64,000 bases of DNA from Synechococcus sp. CBW1004 (GCF_015840715.1 NZ_CP060397.1:1694686-1758685); one strand, 5' to 3'; numbered from the stretch's first letter, positions 1 to 9,554 are shown. Numbers and translations are program-made. The notes: generated from the sequence alone by a model not told the origin.

Positions 1-1066
1 CCTCCGCCAGCCGTGGGCTGTGGGCCGGGGCGACTGGCACGGACTGCCCGTTGACCGTGATCGCGCCCGCCTTGAGAAGGCTGTAGGGCACGCCGCCGAA
101 GCCCGGCTTGAGGCGACGCGGAATCGAGAGATCGAGCACCGGCGCCTCCAGCTCGCTGTCGCCCGCCGCCGCCTGGCGCGCAATGGCCGCGTGGACCAGG
201 GGCACCGGCGCGGCGATCGCCACCAGCAGGGCACTGCCGTGGCCCTCGAAGAAGCAGGAGCGGATCCAGCGGGGGTCCAGCTCCTGCCAGTCGACGCAGA
301 CCGCCGCCGTGGCGCCGGGGGAGCGGGCATGGCCGCTCGCGAGGCGCCGCACCTGGGGCTGATGGGCACTGCCGCTGCCCACCACCCAGCCGACCGCACC
401 GGCCACCAGCACCGGCGATCCCGGCCCCAGCAGCGACAGGCCCGGCATCGTCAGGCCGATGCTGCCGGCGCCACCGCAGCTGTAGAGGGCACTGGCCCAG
501 GGTCCGAGCAACGGCCCCCAGGGAGTGCGCACCACGCCTTCGGCGCTGCTCACCGCCACCAGGCCGTTCTCCACGATCGCCCGATGCAGCAGCAACCGGC
601 CCTGGCCGATCTGCTGGCGATCCAGCCACAGGTTCAGCTCGCGCCTGGGCTGCAGCGGCGTGGCCTCGCCCGCGGCGCTGAAGGCGACACTGCCGCCTCT
701 CAGCAGGGTCGCCAGCACCTGGGCTCCGCCGCGGCGCTGGCCCTCCAGGGGGCCGCCGGCCAGAGGAAGCACCAGATCGGTGCCGCTGCCCCCGGCCTGG
801 GCAGGCACACCGTCCAGCTGCGGGTCCCGCAGCCGGATCGGGGGATCCGTCGGGCCCAGACCCAGGTGCAGGCTGGCCTGGTCGGTGAATTCGGCATTGG
901 CCGCCACCACCACGTCGGTGTCGGCATAGGCGGCGGCCAGGCCCTGCTCGCGCACCAGCCGGCGGTAGTCGGCCGCCAGCCGCACCCGCAACCGGCCCTG
1001 GCGCTGGCGCTGCAGCAGCTCCGCCTCGCCGCGCCCGGGCAGGGACTCAGGCGCGGTGGCTTTCAC
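1..1066 (-). CDS. HcyBio-domain (DUF39) protein, homocysteine biosynthesis-like, partial
   Basis: The minus strand reads openly from a GTG at 1066 to the left edge, so the C-terminus is missing. The translation looks like the HcyBio (DUF39) family, implicated by genetics in methanogens in making homocysteine from aspartate semialdehyde and sulfide. The motif GAVGWVVGSGSAHQP matches the family's glycine-rich signature (usually G-x-G-x-x-x-x-G-T-x-H-x-P), followed by a VPVAPAHSPRLAE stretch near the edge. GTG at 1066 is preferred because the only earlier in-frame candidate is a TTG near the gyrA start. The gene is divergent from gyrA with about 75 bases between them. The family assignment is by eye and the role in cyanobacteria is not established. 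Confidence 0.7.
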   Translation of the reverse strand, partial: MKATAPESLPGRGEAELLQRQRQGRLRVRLAADYRRLVREQGLAAAYADTDVVVAANAEFTDQASLHLGLGPTDPPIRLRDPQLDGVPAQAGGSGTDLVLPLAGGPLEGQRRGGAQVLATLLRGGSVAFSAAGEATPLQPRRELNLWLDRQQIGQGRLLLHRAIVENGLVAVSSAEGVVRTPWGPLLGPWASALYSCGGAGSIGLTMPGLSLLGPGSPVLVAGAVGWVVGSGSAHQPQVRRLASGHARSPGATAAVCVDWQELDPRWIRSCFFEGHGSALLVAIAAPVPLVHAAIARQAAAGDSELEAPVLDLSIPRRLKPGFGGVPYSLLKAGAITVNGQSVPVAPAHSPRLAE

Positions 1067-1141
1067 GGATCGGGGCAGAGAGAAGCGAGGCCAGCACAGG
1101 TGGACTTCGGTAGACTCCAATCCTGAACCAGCTGGTCATGA

Positions 1142-3835
1142 ATGGCGGATCCCACCGGACCCAGCGGGCCTGAGGAGGACCCCTCCCAACCGAACGGCCC
1201 CGGCGACTCCGACGCACGGATCATTCAGACCGATCTGCGGAATGAGATGTCGCGCTCCTATCTGGAGTACGCGATGAGTGTGATCGTGGGCCGGGCCCTC
1301 CCCGACGCCCGCGATGGCCTCAAGCCGGTGCATCGCCGCATCCTGTATGCGATGTACGAACTGGGGCTCACCAGCGATCGCCCCTATCGCAAATGCGCCC
1401 GCGTCGTGGGCGAAGTGCTGGGTAAATATCACCCGCACGGCGATACAGCGGTCTATGACGCCCTGGTGCGCATGGCCCAGGACTTCAACATGCGCATGCC
1501 GCTGGTCGATGGCCACGGCAACTTCGGCTCGGTGGACGGCGACCCGCCGGCCGCCATGCGTTACACCGAATCTCGGCTGCAGGCGCTCACCACCGATGCG
1601 CTGCTGGAGGACATCGAAGCCGAGACGGTCGATTTCGTCGACAACTTCGATGGCTCCCAGCAGGAACCCACCGTGATGCCGGCGCGGATTCCGCAGCTGC
1701 TGCTCAATGGCTCCACCGGCATCGCCGTGGGGATGGCCACCAACATCCCGCCCCACAATCTCGGCGAACTGATCGATGGCCTGCTGGCCCTGATCGCCAA
1801 CCCCGAACTCAGCGACCGCGAGCTGACCTCACTGATACCCGGCCCCGACTTTCCCACCGGCGGCCAGATCCTCGGGCGCCGTGGCATTCGCGAAATGTTC
1901 AGCACCGGCCGCGGCTCGGTGACCATGCGCGGCGTCGCCTCGATCGAAACCCTGGAGGTGAAGGGGCGTCCCGACCGGGATGCGGTGATCATCACCGAAC
2001 TGCCATTCCAGACCAACAAGGCGGCATTGATCGAACGCATCGCCGAACTGGTCAACGACAAGAAGCTTGAGGGCATTTCCGACATCCGCGACGAAAGCGA
2101 TCGCGACGGCATGCGGATCGTGATCGAGCTGCGCCGCGACGCCTATCCGCAGGTGGTGCTCAACAACCTGTTCAAGCTGACCCCGCTGCAGAACAACTTC
2201 AGCGCCTACATGCTGGCGTTGGTCAAGGGCGAGCCGGTGCTGCTCAGCCTGCGGCGGATGCTGGAGGTTTTCCTCGACTTCCGCGTCGAGACGATCGAGC
2301 GGCGCACCCGCTATCTGCTGCGCAAGGCCGAAGAAAGGGATCACATCCTGCTCGGTCTGCTGATCGCCCTCGACAACCTCGACGCGATCATCGCCCTGAT
2401 CCGCGCTGCGGCCGACACCGCAACCGCCCGGATGCAGCTGACCGAACAGTTCGGCCTGAGTGAAGTTCAGGCCGACGCCATCCTGCAGATGCAGCTCAGG
2501 CGTCTGACAGCGCTGGAAGCCGACAAGATCCGTCTCGAGCACGAGGATCTGCTCGCCAAGATCACCGACTACAAGGACATCCTCGCCCGTCGCGAACGGG
2601 TGTTCGGGCTGATCACCGAAGAGCTCCAGACGATCCGCAGCCGGTACGCCTCGCCGCGCCGCACCGAAATCCTCGACCTTGAGGCCGGCCTGGAGGACAT
2701 CGATCTGATCGCCAACGAGCGCTCGGTCGTCCTGCTCACCGAGAACGGCTATCTCAAGCGGATGCCGGTGAGCGAATTCGAGGCCACCAGTCGCGGCACC
2801 CGCGGCAAGGCCGGCACCCGCAGCCAGGGAGAGGAGGCGGTGAAGCTGTTCATCAGCTGCAACGACCATGATTCGCTGCTGCTCTTCTCCAATCGCGGCG
2901 TCGTCTATTCGCTGCCCGCCTACCGCGTGCCGCTGTGCAGCCGCGCCGCCAAGGGCACGCCGATCGTGCAGCTGCTGCCGATCCCGCGCGAGGAGGCGAT
3001 CACCTCGCTGCTGTCGGTGAGCGCGTTCGACGACGACGTGCAGCTGCTGATGCTCACCAGCGGTGGCTATGTCAAGCGCACGCCCCTGTCCGCCTTCGCC
3101 AACATCCGCTCCAACGGCCTGATCGCCATCTCCCTGGAGGAAGGTGATGACCTGCGCTGGGTGCGCCTGGCCCTGAGGGGCGACAGCGTTCTGATCGGAT
3201 CGCGCAACGGCATGACGATCCACTTCCGCATCAGCGACGAGGAGCTGCGTCCCCTCGGCCGCACCGCCCGCGGCGTGCGGGCGATGCAGCTGCGGCCGGG
3301 CGACCAGCTGGTCAGCATGGACGTGCTGCCGGCGGAACTGGCCGATCAGGTGGCCCTCGCCGGCGGCGACGAGGCCGAGGCCGATGGCGAAGGCACTGAC
3401 GATGTGAGCGGTGGCGAAGGTCCCTGGGTGCTGGTGGCCAGCGCCACCGGTCTGGGCAAGCGGGTCCCTGTCGACCAGTTCCGCCTGCAGAAACGCGCCG
3501 GCATGGGCCTGCGGGCGATGAAGTTCCGCCGCGACGGTGATGAACTGGTGGGCCTCAAGGTGCTCGGCGCCGGCGAGGAACTGCTGCTGGTGAGCGAGCG
3601 GGGCGTGATCGTGCGCATGCAGGCCGACGCCATTCCGCAGCAGTCCCGAGCCGCCACGGGGGTGCGCCTGCAGCGCCTCGATACAGGCGACCGGCTGGCG
3701 GAGGTGGTGCTCGTCCCACCGGCACCGGAGGAGAGCGAGGAGGAGGGAGGCGAGGCCAGCCCCGTTGAGGCGGCCACGGTGCCGGCGGACGGAGGCAGCG
3801 ACGCCAGCGAGGACCGCGACGCCGCCGCTGACTGA
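1142..3835 (+). CDS. gyrA: DNA gyrase subunit A
   Basis: 897 residues, the usual length for GyrA. It is the DNA breakage-reunion subunit of the A2B2 enzyme that introduces negative supercoils. The N-terminal block [20 protein letters not shown] (43-62) is diagnostic. The catalytic tyrosine is Tyr141 in AAMRYTESR. The quinolone-pocket region [12 protein letters not shown] has Thr and Asp at the positions of E. coli Ser83 and Asp87. The C-terminal beta-pinwheel starts after about residue 530, and [10 protein letters not shown] sits where the GyrA-box belongs. An acidic insertion (about 740-760) and a Glu/Ala-rich tail lie outside the conserved core. ParC of topoisomerase IV is the alternative, but the pinwheel and GyrA-box-like segment favour GyrA. 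Confidence 0.95.
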   Translation: MADPTGPSGPEEDPSQPNGPGDSDARIIQTDLRNEMSRSYLEYAMSVIVGRALPDARDGLKPVHRRILYAMYELGLTSDRPYRKCARVVGEVLGKYHPHGDTAVYDALVRMAQDFNMRMPLVDGHGNFGSVDGDPPAAMRYTESRLQALTTDALLEDIEAETVDFVDNFDGSQQEPTVMPARIPQLLLNGSTGIAVGMATNIPPHNLGELIDGLLALIANPELSDRELTSLIPGPDFPTGGQILGRRGIREMFSTGRGSVTMRGVASIETLEVKGRPDRDAVIITELPFQTNKAALIERIAELVNDKKLEGISDIRDESDRDGMRIVIELRRDAYPQVVLNNLFKLTPLQNNFSAYMLALVKGEPVLLSLRRMLEVFLDFRVETIERRTRYLLRKAEERDHILLGLLIALDNLDAIIALIRAAADTATARMQLTEQFGLSEVQADAILQMQLRRLTALEADKIRLEHEDLLAKITDYKDILARRERVFGLITEELQTIRSRYASPRRTEILDLEAGLEDIDLIANERSVVLLTENGYLKRMPVSEFEATSRGTRGKAGTRSQGEEAVKLFISCNDHDSLLLFSNRGVVYSLPAYRVPLCSRAAKGTPIVQLLPIPREEAITSLLSVSAFDDDVQLLMLTSGGYVKRTPLSAFANIRSNGLIAISLEEGDDLRWVRLALRGDSVLIGSRNGMTIHFRISDEELRPLGRTARGVRAMQLRPGDQLVSMDVLPAELADQVALAGGDEAEADGEGTDDVSGGEGPWVLVASATGLGKRVPVDQFRLQKRAGMGLRAMKFRRDGDELVGLKVLGAGEELLLVSERGVIVRMQADAIPQQSRAATGVRLQRLDTGDRLAEVVLVPPAPEESEEEGGEASPVEAATVPADGGSDASEDRDAAAD

Positions 3836-3863
3836 GGCCGCCTCGGTCCACCCCCCCCCATGC

Positions 3864-3880
3864 CCCGGGTATACCCCGGG
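3864..3880 (+). other. Short hairpin downstream of gyrA
   Basis: Two CCCGGG copies separated by TATAC can pair as a 6-bp stem, 29 bases after the gyrA stop. No T-run follows, so a terminator role is weak. The rest of the gap to 4081 shows no gene I can support. Confidence 0.3.
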
Positions 3881-4081
3881 TGCTCAGCGTCCCTGAGGTG
3901 GCGGCCGCGGCCGTCTGACCATCGGTTGATACCGCTCCAGGGCGGAGTCGGGAAGCCAGCGGGCCCGGAGGGCTGAGCGGAGCGGCGATGGCCAGCCCAG
4001 GGGCTGACAGCATCCGCCGCTCCCCAGCTGACGGTCGGACGGTGCAGCATGGGAATGCTCTGCACGCACCCGCCGCACCCG

Positions 4082-5194
4082 ATGCCCACCCAGGAGGTCG
4101 TCCGCCAGTACTACGGCCAGGAGCTGCAGAGCTCGGCCGATCTGCGCACCAACGCCTGCTGCGATGCCGATGCGGTCCCCCCGCCGCTGAGGCCGCTGCT
4201 GGCACGGATCCACCCGGAGGTAAGCCGCCGCTACTACGGCTGCGGCCTGGTCTGTCCGCCGCTGCTGGAAGGCTGCCGCATCCTCGATCTGGGCTGCGGC
4301 GCCGGCCGCGACGTCTACCTGCTGGCCCAGCTGGTGGGAGCGGGAGGCGAGGTGATCGGTGTTGACATGACCCCCGAGCAGCTGGCGGTGGCCCGCACCC
4401 ACCAGCGCTTCCACGCCGAGGCCTTCGGCATTGACAACGTGCGCTTCCTGGAGGGCACGATCGAGCAGCTGGAGCAGTTGCCGCTCGAGAGCGGCTCATT
4501 CGATGTGGTCGTCAGCAACTGCGTGCTCAATCTCTCCACCGACAAGGCCGCGGTGCTGCGGGGCGTGAAGACGCTGCTGCGCAGCGGCGGCGAGTTCTAT
4601 TTTTCCGATGTCTACGCCGACCGCCGCCTGAATGAGGTGCAGCGCGGTGATCCGGTGCTGTACGGCGAATGCCTGGGTGGCGCCCTCTACTGGCCCGATT
4701 TCCTGCGCCTGGCCCGAGAGGCTGGCTTCCCCGATGTGCGCCTGGTGAGCGATCGCCCCCTGGAGATCGGCGATCCCTCCCTGGCGGCCCTGCTGGGAGA
4801 GACCCGCTTCCATGCGGCGACGGTGCGGCTGTTCCAGCTCGACCAGCTGGAGGACACCTGTGAGGACCACGGCCAGGCGGTGATCTACCAGGGCAGCCTC
4901 CCGGGCCAGCCCCACCACTTCGATCTGGACGACCATCACCGCTTCGAAACCGGCCGGATCGTGCCGGTGTGCGGCAACAGCTTCCGGATGCTGGCCGAAA
5001 CGCGCTTCGCCCCCCACTTCCACTGCCTGGGGGACTTCAGCCGGCATTTCGGCCCCTTCCCCGGGTGCGGCGGCGGTCTGCCCTTCCGGGCCGGCTCAGC
5101 CAGCCGCGGGGCGACCTCCGCGCAGGTCGGCCAGGAGGCCAGCGGCGGATGTGTGCCGGATCCAGGCAGCGGGAGCTCGGGCGGCTGCTGCTGA
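4082..5194 (+). CDS. arsM: Arsenite S-adenosylmethionine methyltransferase (ArsM type)
   Basis: About 370 residues. It would methylate trivalent arsenic with S-adenosylmethionine in the cytosol, for detoxification or as the first step to arsenosugars. The family N-terminus VRQYYGQEL...LRTNACC is followed by SRRYYGCG, the SAM-binding LDLGCGAGRDVYLL, and VIGVDMTPEQL. Cysteines expected to bind As(III) are visible: the CC pair in NACC, SNCVLN, and GECLGGALYW. The ATG at 4082 (MPTQEVVRQYY) is chosen because the family N-terminus begins there; an upstream ATG at 4049 adds eleven unconserved residues. The C-terminal 90 residues run past the methyltransferase fold and end in a Gly/Ser-rich stretch with a terminal Cys-Cys. 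No ArsS-type radical SAM partner or ArsR-type regulator is nearby. Confidence 0.88.
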   Translation: MPTQEVVRQYYGQELQSSADLRTNACCDADAVPPPLRPLLARIHPEVSRRYYGCGLVCPPLLEGCRILDLGCGAGRDVYLLAQLVGAGGEVIGVDMTPEQLAVARTHQRFHAEAFGIDNVRFLEGTIEQLEQLPLESGSFDVVVSNCVLNLSTDKAAVLRGVKTLLRSGGEFYFSDVYADRRLNEVQRGDPVLYGECLGGALYWPDFLRLAREAGFPDVRLVSDRPLEIGDPSLAALLGETRFHAATVRLFQLDQLEDTCEDHGQAVIYQGSLPGQPHHFDLDDHHRFETGRIVPVCGNSFRMLAETRFAPHFHCLGDFSRHFGPFPGCGGGLPFRAGSASRGATSAQVGQEASGGCVPDPGSGSSGGCC

Positions 5195-5351
5195 GTGCCT
5201 GGCCACCTCACACCTCACCAACGCAACCTCGATCGGTCGCCCGGACAGGGAGCGCGACCCCGACAGCGGGGATCCGGACGGCGAGAGTGGCAACGCACCG
5301 GAGCCTTCAGCCCTGGTGACGCCTTGCATTGGCCGATGCGCCGCCAGCGGC

Positions 5352-5663
5352 TCAGTTCTCCGGAACGGGCAGCGCCGGCAGGCGCGGCAGCTGGAGCTCG
5401 CGCAGGGGCTCCGGGGCATCGGCGATCGAGAACTGTCGTTCCAGCTGGCGCACGCGGCTGGCACGGAGGCAGAACTTGCAGCCGCCCGTGGTCTGGAGGT
5501 GCTTCTCCGGAGTGATCACGATGTCGCGCACCGGATGGTCGCGACAGCGGATGCGGATCGGGCTCTTGTAGCTCCGGTAGACGATCTGGGAGTAGTCGTA
5601 GCGATCACCGAAGCGGGCCTGCGCCCGCCCCAGAAAGGTCGCGAGATCGATCGGGCTTCCCAT
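5352..5663 (-). CDS. Small zinc-finger-like protein resembling DUF723
   Basis: 103 residues. The pattern FLGRAQARFGDRYDYSQIVY, then a positively charged IRCRDHP, HLQTTGGCKFC and ASR, resembles the DUF723 repeat (KYDYSKVxY...IxCxxHGxF...HxxGxGCxxC) found in phage and bacterial zinc-binding proteins linked with nucleases. The candidate zinc ligands are Cys-x-x-His, a later His, and a CxxC. No nuclease catalytic motif is visible, so this is probably a lone binding domain. The tail after about residue 70 is Leu/Pro-rich and unassigned. The gene lies alone, opposite in strand to arsM. Function unknown. Confidence 0.65.
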   Translation of the reverse strand: MGSPIDLATFLGRAQARFGDRYDYSQIVYRSYKSPIRIRCRDHPVRDIVITPEKHLQTTGGCKFCLRASRVRQLERQFSIADAPEPLRELQLPRLPALPVPEN

Positions 5664-5830
5664 CCGGCCGTGGGCTCTGATCGGCAGTCGGTGAGTCCTA
5701 GCACCAGTGGAGCGCTCGCGCCCGAGGGAGGCGGCATTCCTTCATCGGCAGCACCAGAACGCGGCTGCATGTCATGAGGAACGCGTGGCCGCCCCCCACA
5801 GCCCCTCAGGAGCCGCCCATGCCCAAGGGA

Positions 5831-6073
5831 TCAGGAGTGGAACAACAGCACCAGGCCCGACTTGACCTGATGGAATTCCCGCTCCTCCCGGCTGAGATCG
5901 AGGCCCACCTCCAGCCCCTCCTCCAGCGCCACGTCATAAGGCGGGGACGGTGGCGGCACCCCCTCACTCCAGAGAGCGGCGATGCCCACCGGCGTCGCAT
6001 GCCAGCGGAACCGAGCCGTGCTGGCGATCGAGGGCTCCTGGAGAGCATCTTCGAGGAGTTCACGGATCGCCAT
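5831..6073 (-). CDS. Hypothetical small protein
   Basis: 80 residues, start MAIRELLEDALQ. The sequence is acidic in the middle (DVALEEGLEVGLDLSREEREF) and ends LVLLFHS. No family recognised and no membrane segment. It is kept because its composition is protein-like, unlike the Arg/Pro-rich overlapping frames, and it occupies an otherwise empty interval. It could be spurious. Confidence 0.4.
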   Translation of the reverse strand: MAIRELLEDALQEPSIASTARFRWHATPVGIAALWSEGVPPPSPPYDVALEEGLEVGLDLSREEREFHQVKSGLVLLFHS

Positions 6074-6200
6074 CGGTTGCGGTCATTCGCTCCATACCGG
6101 GTCCCAGCTTCGACAGGGCGCAGCGGCGGGGCAATCGGCTGAGAGTTTTCGTGATGTAGGCCACGGATCGGCACAGCCGACGGCTGCCTACGGTGCGGCG

Positions 6201-7415
6201 ATGGCCGGCCTCCCCTCCGCAATCGCCCTTGTGCACGAGTGGTTCAGCCCCCGCTCGCGAGGCGGAGCTGAGCTGGTGGTGCGAGAGATCGATGCCCTGC
6301 TCGGCCGCCACGGTGTGCCGCCCGCGCTCTACGCCCTGGTGGATGGCGAAAGTGAGCGCGCCGGCAGCTGGCTGGCAGGACGCCGCATCGGCACCAGCTT
6401 CATCCAGCGTCTGCCGGGCGGCGTACGCCACGTGCAGCAATATCTGCCGCTGCTGCCGCTGGCGATCGAGCAACTGGATCTCGCCGCCTATCCCCTGGTG
6501 CTGAGCAGTTCCCACCTGGTGGCCAAGGGGGTGCTCACCGGTCCGGACCAGCTGCACGTGAGCTACGTGCACACCCCCGTGCGCTACGCCTGGGACCAGA
6601 TGCATCCCTACCTGGCCAGCTCCTCCCTGGCGCAGGGCCCCCTGGGACCTCTGGTCCGCTGGCAGCTGCACCGGCTGCGTCAGTGGGATGCACTCAGTGC
6701 CCTGCGGCCCGACGCCCTGATCGCCAACTCCCGCTTCACCGCGAGCCGCATCCGTCGCTATTGGCACCGCCGGGCCGATGTGGTCCACCCACCGGTGGAG
6801 GTGAGTCGCTTCCGCTGGGACCGGCCCCGTGATGACACCTATCTCAGTGTGTGCAGGCTGGTGCCCAACAAGCGCGTCGATGTGGTGGTGGAGGCCTTCA
6901 ACCGCACCGGCCTGCCCCTGGTGGTGATCGGCGACGGGCCGGAGCGGCGACGACTGCAGGCGATGGCCGGACCCCACATCCGCTTTCTGGGGCGCTGCCC
7001 CGACCATGAGGTGAACAACTGGCTGGAGCGCTGCCGCGCCTACGTCTATGCCGGACTGGAGGATTTCGGCATCGCCCCGCTGGAGGCGATGGCCGCCGGC
7101 GCGCCGGTGATCGGCTACGGCGCCGGTGGACTGTGCGACAGCGTGCGCTGCCTGGAGGCCGGCGCCTCCCATCCCACCGGCCTGCTCTTCCCCGAGCAGA
7201 ACGCCGCCAGCCTGGCGGCGGCGCTGGAACAGTTCGAGGCCCAGCGCCTGTGGCGACAGCTGCCCCCGGAGGGGCAGCGCCTGTGGGCGGAGACTTTCGC
7301 GCCGGAGCGCTTCGAGCGGCGGATGCTGCCCCTGCTGGAACAACTCTGGGAACGGCACCGGCGGAAGCTGAGGCACCGCCGCTCCCCCCTGCACCCTCCT
7401 GTGCCTCTGGACTGA
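6201..7415 (+). CDS. Glycosyltransferase family 4
   Basis: About 404 residues with a GT-B fold. The N-terminus AIALVHEWFSPRSRGGAELV carries the acceptor-side glycine-rich loop. The middle has LHVSYVHTPVRYAWDQMHPY, typical of mannosyltransferase-like GT4 enzymes. The C-terminal donor domain has VCRLVPNKRVDVVVEAF, VVIGDGPERRRL and the EDFGIAPLEAMAAGAPVIGY block with the E-x7-E nucleotide-sugar motif. The ATG at 6201 is used because the conserved N-terminus starts there; the reading frame is open from 5982 but that part is not conserved-looking. It lies 59 bases before an initiating sugar-phosphate transferase, so both probably serve the same surface polysaccharide. Donor and acceptor sugars cannot be read from sequence. 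Confidence 0.88.
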   Translation: MAGLPSAIALVHEWFSPRSRGGAELVVREIDALLGRHGVPPALYALVDGESERAGSWLAGRRIGTSFIQRLPGGVRHVQQYLPLLPLAIEQLDLAAYPLVLSSSHLVAKGVLTGPDQLHVSYVHTPVRYAWDQMHPYLASSSLAQGPLGPLVRWQLHRLRQWDALSALRPDALIANSRFTASRIRRYWHRRADVVHPPVEVSRFRWDRPRDDTYLSVCRLVPNKRVDVVVEAFNRTGLPLVVIGDGPERRRLQAMAGPHIRFLGRCPDHEVNNWLERCRAYVYAGLEDFGIAPLEAMAAGAPVIGYGAGGLCDSVRCLEAGASHPTGLLFPEQNAASLAAALEQFEAQRLWRQLPPEGQRLWAETFAPERFERRMLPLLEQLWERHRRKLRHRRSPLHPPVPLD

Positions 7416-7474
7416 GTGACCTCAGTCTCTGGAGTCTCAGCGAGACATGGCTTTAGATTCAAGTAACTGCGCGG

Positions 7475-8221
7475 GTGGGCATGGTTGCTTCATACGGAAC
7501 GTTTGCACAACCCTTCGACGCCGCCGCCCTGGCGTCTGAACCTTCTCCGTTTGAGGCCTCTGCCAACCCCAGCGCCAGCCAGCTGATCGGTCTGCAGTCG
7601 CGCCGGTCGCGCACCTTCAAGCGGGCAGGCGACATCATTTTTTCGCTCACGGTGCTCACCCTGGGATCGCCGGTGTTCCTGGCACTGGGACTTCTGGTCA
7701 AGCTCACCTCACGCGGCCCCGTCTTCTACGTGCAGCAGCGCGTCGGACGCGACTACCGCAGTTTCGGCTGCATCAAGTTCCGAACCATGCGCCGCGATGC
7801 CGACAAGATTCTGAGCGCCCTGCTGTCGAGTTCTCCAGATCTTGAAGAGGAATTCCGCAACGACTACAAGCTCAGGAACGATCCGCGTATCACCCGCTTG
7901 GGCAAGTTCCTGCGACGCTCCAGCCTCGATGAACTGCCCCAGTTCCTGAATGTGCTCCGTGGCGAGATGAGCGTGGTCGGCCCTCGCCCGATCGTGCGCA
8001 ACGAGCTTCCCCGCTATGGGGATCGGATGGAGGAGGTACTGGCAGTGCGTCCCGGCCTCACCGGCCTCTGGCAGGTCTCCGGCCGCAATAACCTCTCCTA
8101 CGAAGAGCGTGTGCAGCTGGACGTTCGCTACGCCCGCCACCGCAGCGTGCTGATGGATCTCAGAATCATTCTCAAGACGGTGATGGTGGTGCTCGATCCT
8201 CGCGACCGCGGCGCCTACTGA
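7475..8221 (+). CDS. Initiating sugar-phosphate transferase (bacterial sugar transferase family)
   Basis: 248 residues. This family moves a hexose-1-phosphate from a nucleotide sugar to undecaprenyl phosphate, the first step of a polysaccharide repeat unit. One membrane segment (about 50-75, DIIFSLTVLTLGSPVFLALGL) is followed by the classic cytosolic domain: RGPVFYVQQRVGR, FGCIKFRTMRRDAD, LGKFLRRSSLDELPQFLNVL, MSVVGPRPIV, and RPGLTGLWQVSGRN. It lacks the extra N-terminal helices of full WbaP and looks like the short ExoY/PglC-like core with a soluble 45-residue lead. A second in-frame ATG two codons in (7481) is an equally good start. Confidence 0.9.
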   Translation: MGMVASYGTFAQPFDAAALASEPSPFEASANPSASQLIGLQSRRSRTFKRAGDIIFSLTVLTLGSPVFLALGLLVKLTSRGPVFYVQQRVGRDYRSFGCIKFRTMRRDADKILSALLSSSPDLEEEFRNDYKLRNDPRITRLGKFLRRSSLDELPQFLNVLRGEMSVVGPRPIVRNELPRYGDRMEEVLAVRPGLTGLWQVSGRNNLSYEERVQLDVRYARHRSVLMDLRIILKTVMVVLDPRDRGAY

Positions 8222-8234
8222 GCCCCTCAGCGCG

Positions 8235-9284
8235 TCAGGACGGTCGCGAGAGCAGCAGAGCCAGAGCACCCGCCAACACCAACCAGAGAACCTCGAGGCG
8301 ATCGCTGAGCCCCATGATGCGCTTCACCGCTTCCTGATCAGCAGGCGGCCGGCCGGCCGCCAACACGGGCTTGCGCCTCAGCCCGTCCGCATAACGGTTC
8401 ACCCCTCCCAGGCGCACAGCCGCCGCATGGGCATAGGCCGCCTGGGAGACGCCGGCATTGGGAGAGGGATCGGCCGCACCATCCCGCAGCGCTGCCTGAA
8501 ACCAGCGACCGCAGGCCCAGGGCCGGCCCGCCGCCCAGGGCAGGCTCAGCGCCACCAGGCGGCAGGGCAGCCAGGTGAGTGCATCATCGAGTCGCGCACC
8601 CGCCGTCCCCAGCCAGCGCAGGCGGCCACGCCGGTAGCCGAGCATGGAATCGAGGGTGCTGGCGGCCTTGAAGCTCCAGGCCAGCGCCAACGGACCGGGC
8701 ACGGCGTCAACACCCGCCCGCAGGCCCCACGCCCACCAGGCGCCCCCCACCAGCATCCAGAACAGGGGCGCGAACAGGCCGTCGACGGCGTTTTCACTGG
8801 CGGTCTCCGCCGCTGCCCGCAGGATCTCCGGCTCGCTCAGCCCGCTGACATCGCGGCCCACAATCCACGCCAGGCGCTGACGCGCTTCCTGCAGATCCGG
8901 CAGCGCCTCCAGCACCTGATGCACCGCCTCTCGCAGGCTGCCGCCGGCCAGAGCACTCGCCAGGCCGATCAACAAAAGCGGCAAGCCCAGCACGGGTGCC
9001 ACGAGCGCCAGTCGCTCCAGGCTCCAGCCTGCCAGGGCGCTGCCGAGCACCAGCAGCAACGTGATCCCGCCACCGACCGCCCGCAGCGCCGGCGGCCGAT
9101 CCCCCGCCCAGGCCTCGGCCCCACCCCGCAACCGGGCGATGCACCAGCCCATCACCTGCACCGGATGGAGCAGACCGTGGGGGTCCCCGACAAGGCGATC
9201 AAGACCACAGGCCAGAGCCACCAGCAGCCAGACCTGCAGGCCCGGACCGGAGGCGGCCGGCAGCGGAGGCAGAGAAACGTTCAA
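8235..9284 (-). CDS. cobD: Adenosylcobinamide-phosphate synthase (CbiB/CobD)
   Basis: 349 residues, a membrane protein that attaches aminopropanol phosphate to cobyric acid late in cobalamin synthesis. The N-terminal CGLDRLVGDPHGLLHPVQVMG matches the family motif (D-x-x-x-GDP-x-x-x-HPV). VSGLSEPEILRAAAETASENAVDGLFAPLFW is the second hallmark, and SPNAGVSQAAYAHA lies near the C-terminus. Several hydrophobic segments are visible. The start codon is a TTG. It converges with the plus-strand sugar transferase gene, 13 bases apart. Cobalamin synthesis is expected in picocyanobacteria. No cobalamin riboswitch was recognised upstream. Confidence 0.92.
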   Translation of the reverse strand: MNVSLPPLPAASGPGLQVWLLVALACGLDRLVGDPHGLLHPVQVMGWCIARLRGGAEAWAGDRPPALRAVGGGITLLLVLGSALAGWSLERLALVAPVLGLPLLLIGLASALAGGSLREAVHQVLEALPDLQEARQRLAWIVGRDVSGLSEPEILRAAAETASENAVDGLFAPLFWMLVGGAWWAWGLRAGVDAVPGPLALAWSFKAASTLDSMLGYRRGRLRWLGTAGARLDDALTWLPCRLVALSLPWAAGRPWACGRWFQAALRDGAADPSPNAGVSQAAYAHAAAVRLGGVNRYADGLRRKPVLAAGRPPADQEAVKRIMGLSDRLEVLWLVLAGALALLLSRPS

Positions 9285-9463
9285 ACGAGGGCAGCGCAGA
9301 ACGGGAGGACGCCTCCGGAACCCGCGATCAGGTCATGGGGCGCGGTCACATCGGTGGGTGTGGAGAACACGGCAGTCGGAGCGTGGGCCTGCGATGGGAA
9401 GGCAGGGCGCTCCTCCAGGGAGATCCCTGTCTGGGCGAGCGTGATGGCGCGAGGCCAGACCAC

Positions 9464-9503
9464 GAAAAAGCCGCAGGTGCTTCCCGGACGGGAGACCCGC
9501 GGC
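9464..9503 (-). terminator. Rho-independent terminator of ilvC
   Basis: On the minus strand a 9-bp stem with one mismatch (GCCGCGGGT / ACCTGCGGC) encloses a smaller hairpin and is followed at once by TTTTTC. It lies 63 bases after the ilvC stop. Confidence 0.8.
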
Positions 9504-9528
9504 CATGGCACCTTCCACCGGGCGAGGG

Positions 9529-9554
9529 GTGTCGCGACAAGCCGTTGCGACACC
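9529..9554 (-). other. Perfect 8-bp hairpin directly downstream of ilvC
   Basis: GGTGTCGC and GCGACACC pair perfectly around an 11-base loop, 11 bases past the ilvC stop and before the T-tailed terminator. It could protect the mRNA 3' end. No T-run of its own. Confidence 0.45.

Noticed and set aside
20-1126. 368-codon plus-strand open frame
   Set aside because: Arg/Gln/His-rich shadow of the minus-strand HcyBio gene; no recognisable motifs.
1829-3223. 464-codon minus-strand frame inside gyrA
   Set aside because: Antisense shadow of a high-GC gene; His/Gln/Gly-rich composition typical of such frames.
3864-3880. Strong terminator for gyrA
   Set aside because: Only a 6-bp stem with no T-run; kept as a weak hairpin, not a terminator.
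9285-9463. Possible cobalamin riboswitch upstream of cobD
   Set aside because: Checked for a B12-box-like segment and paired arms; none convincing.
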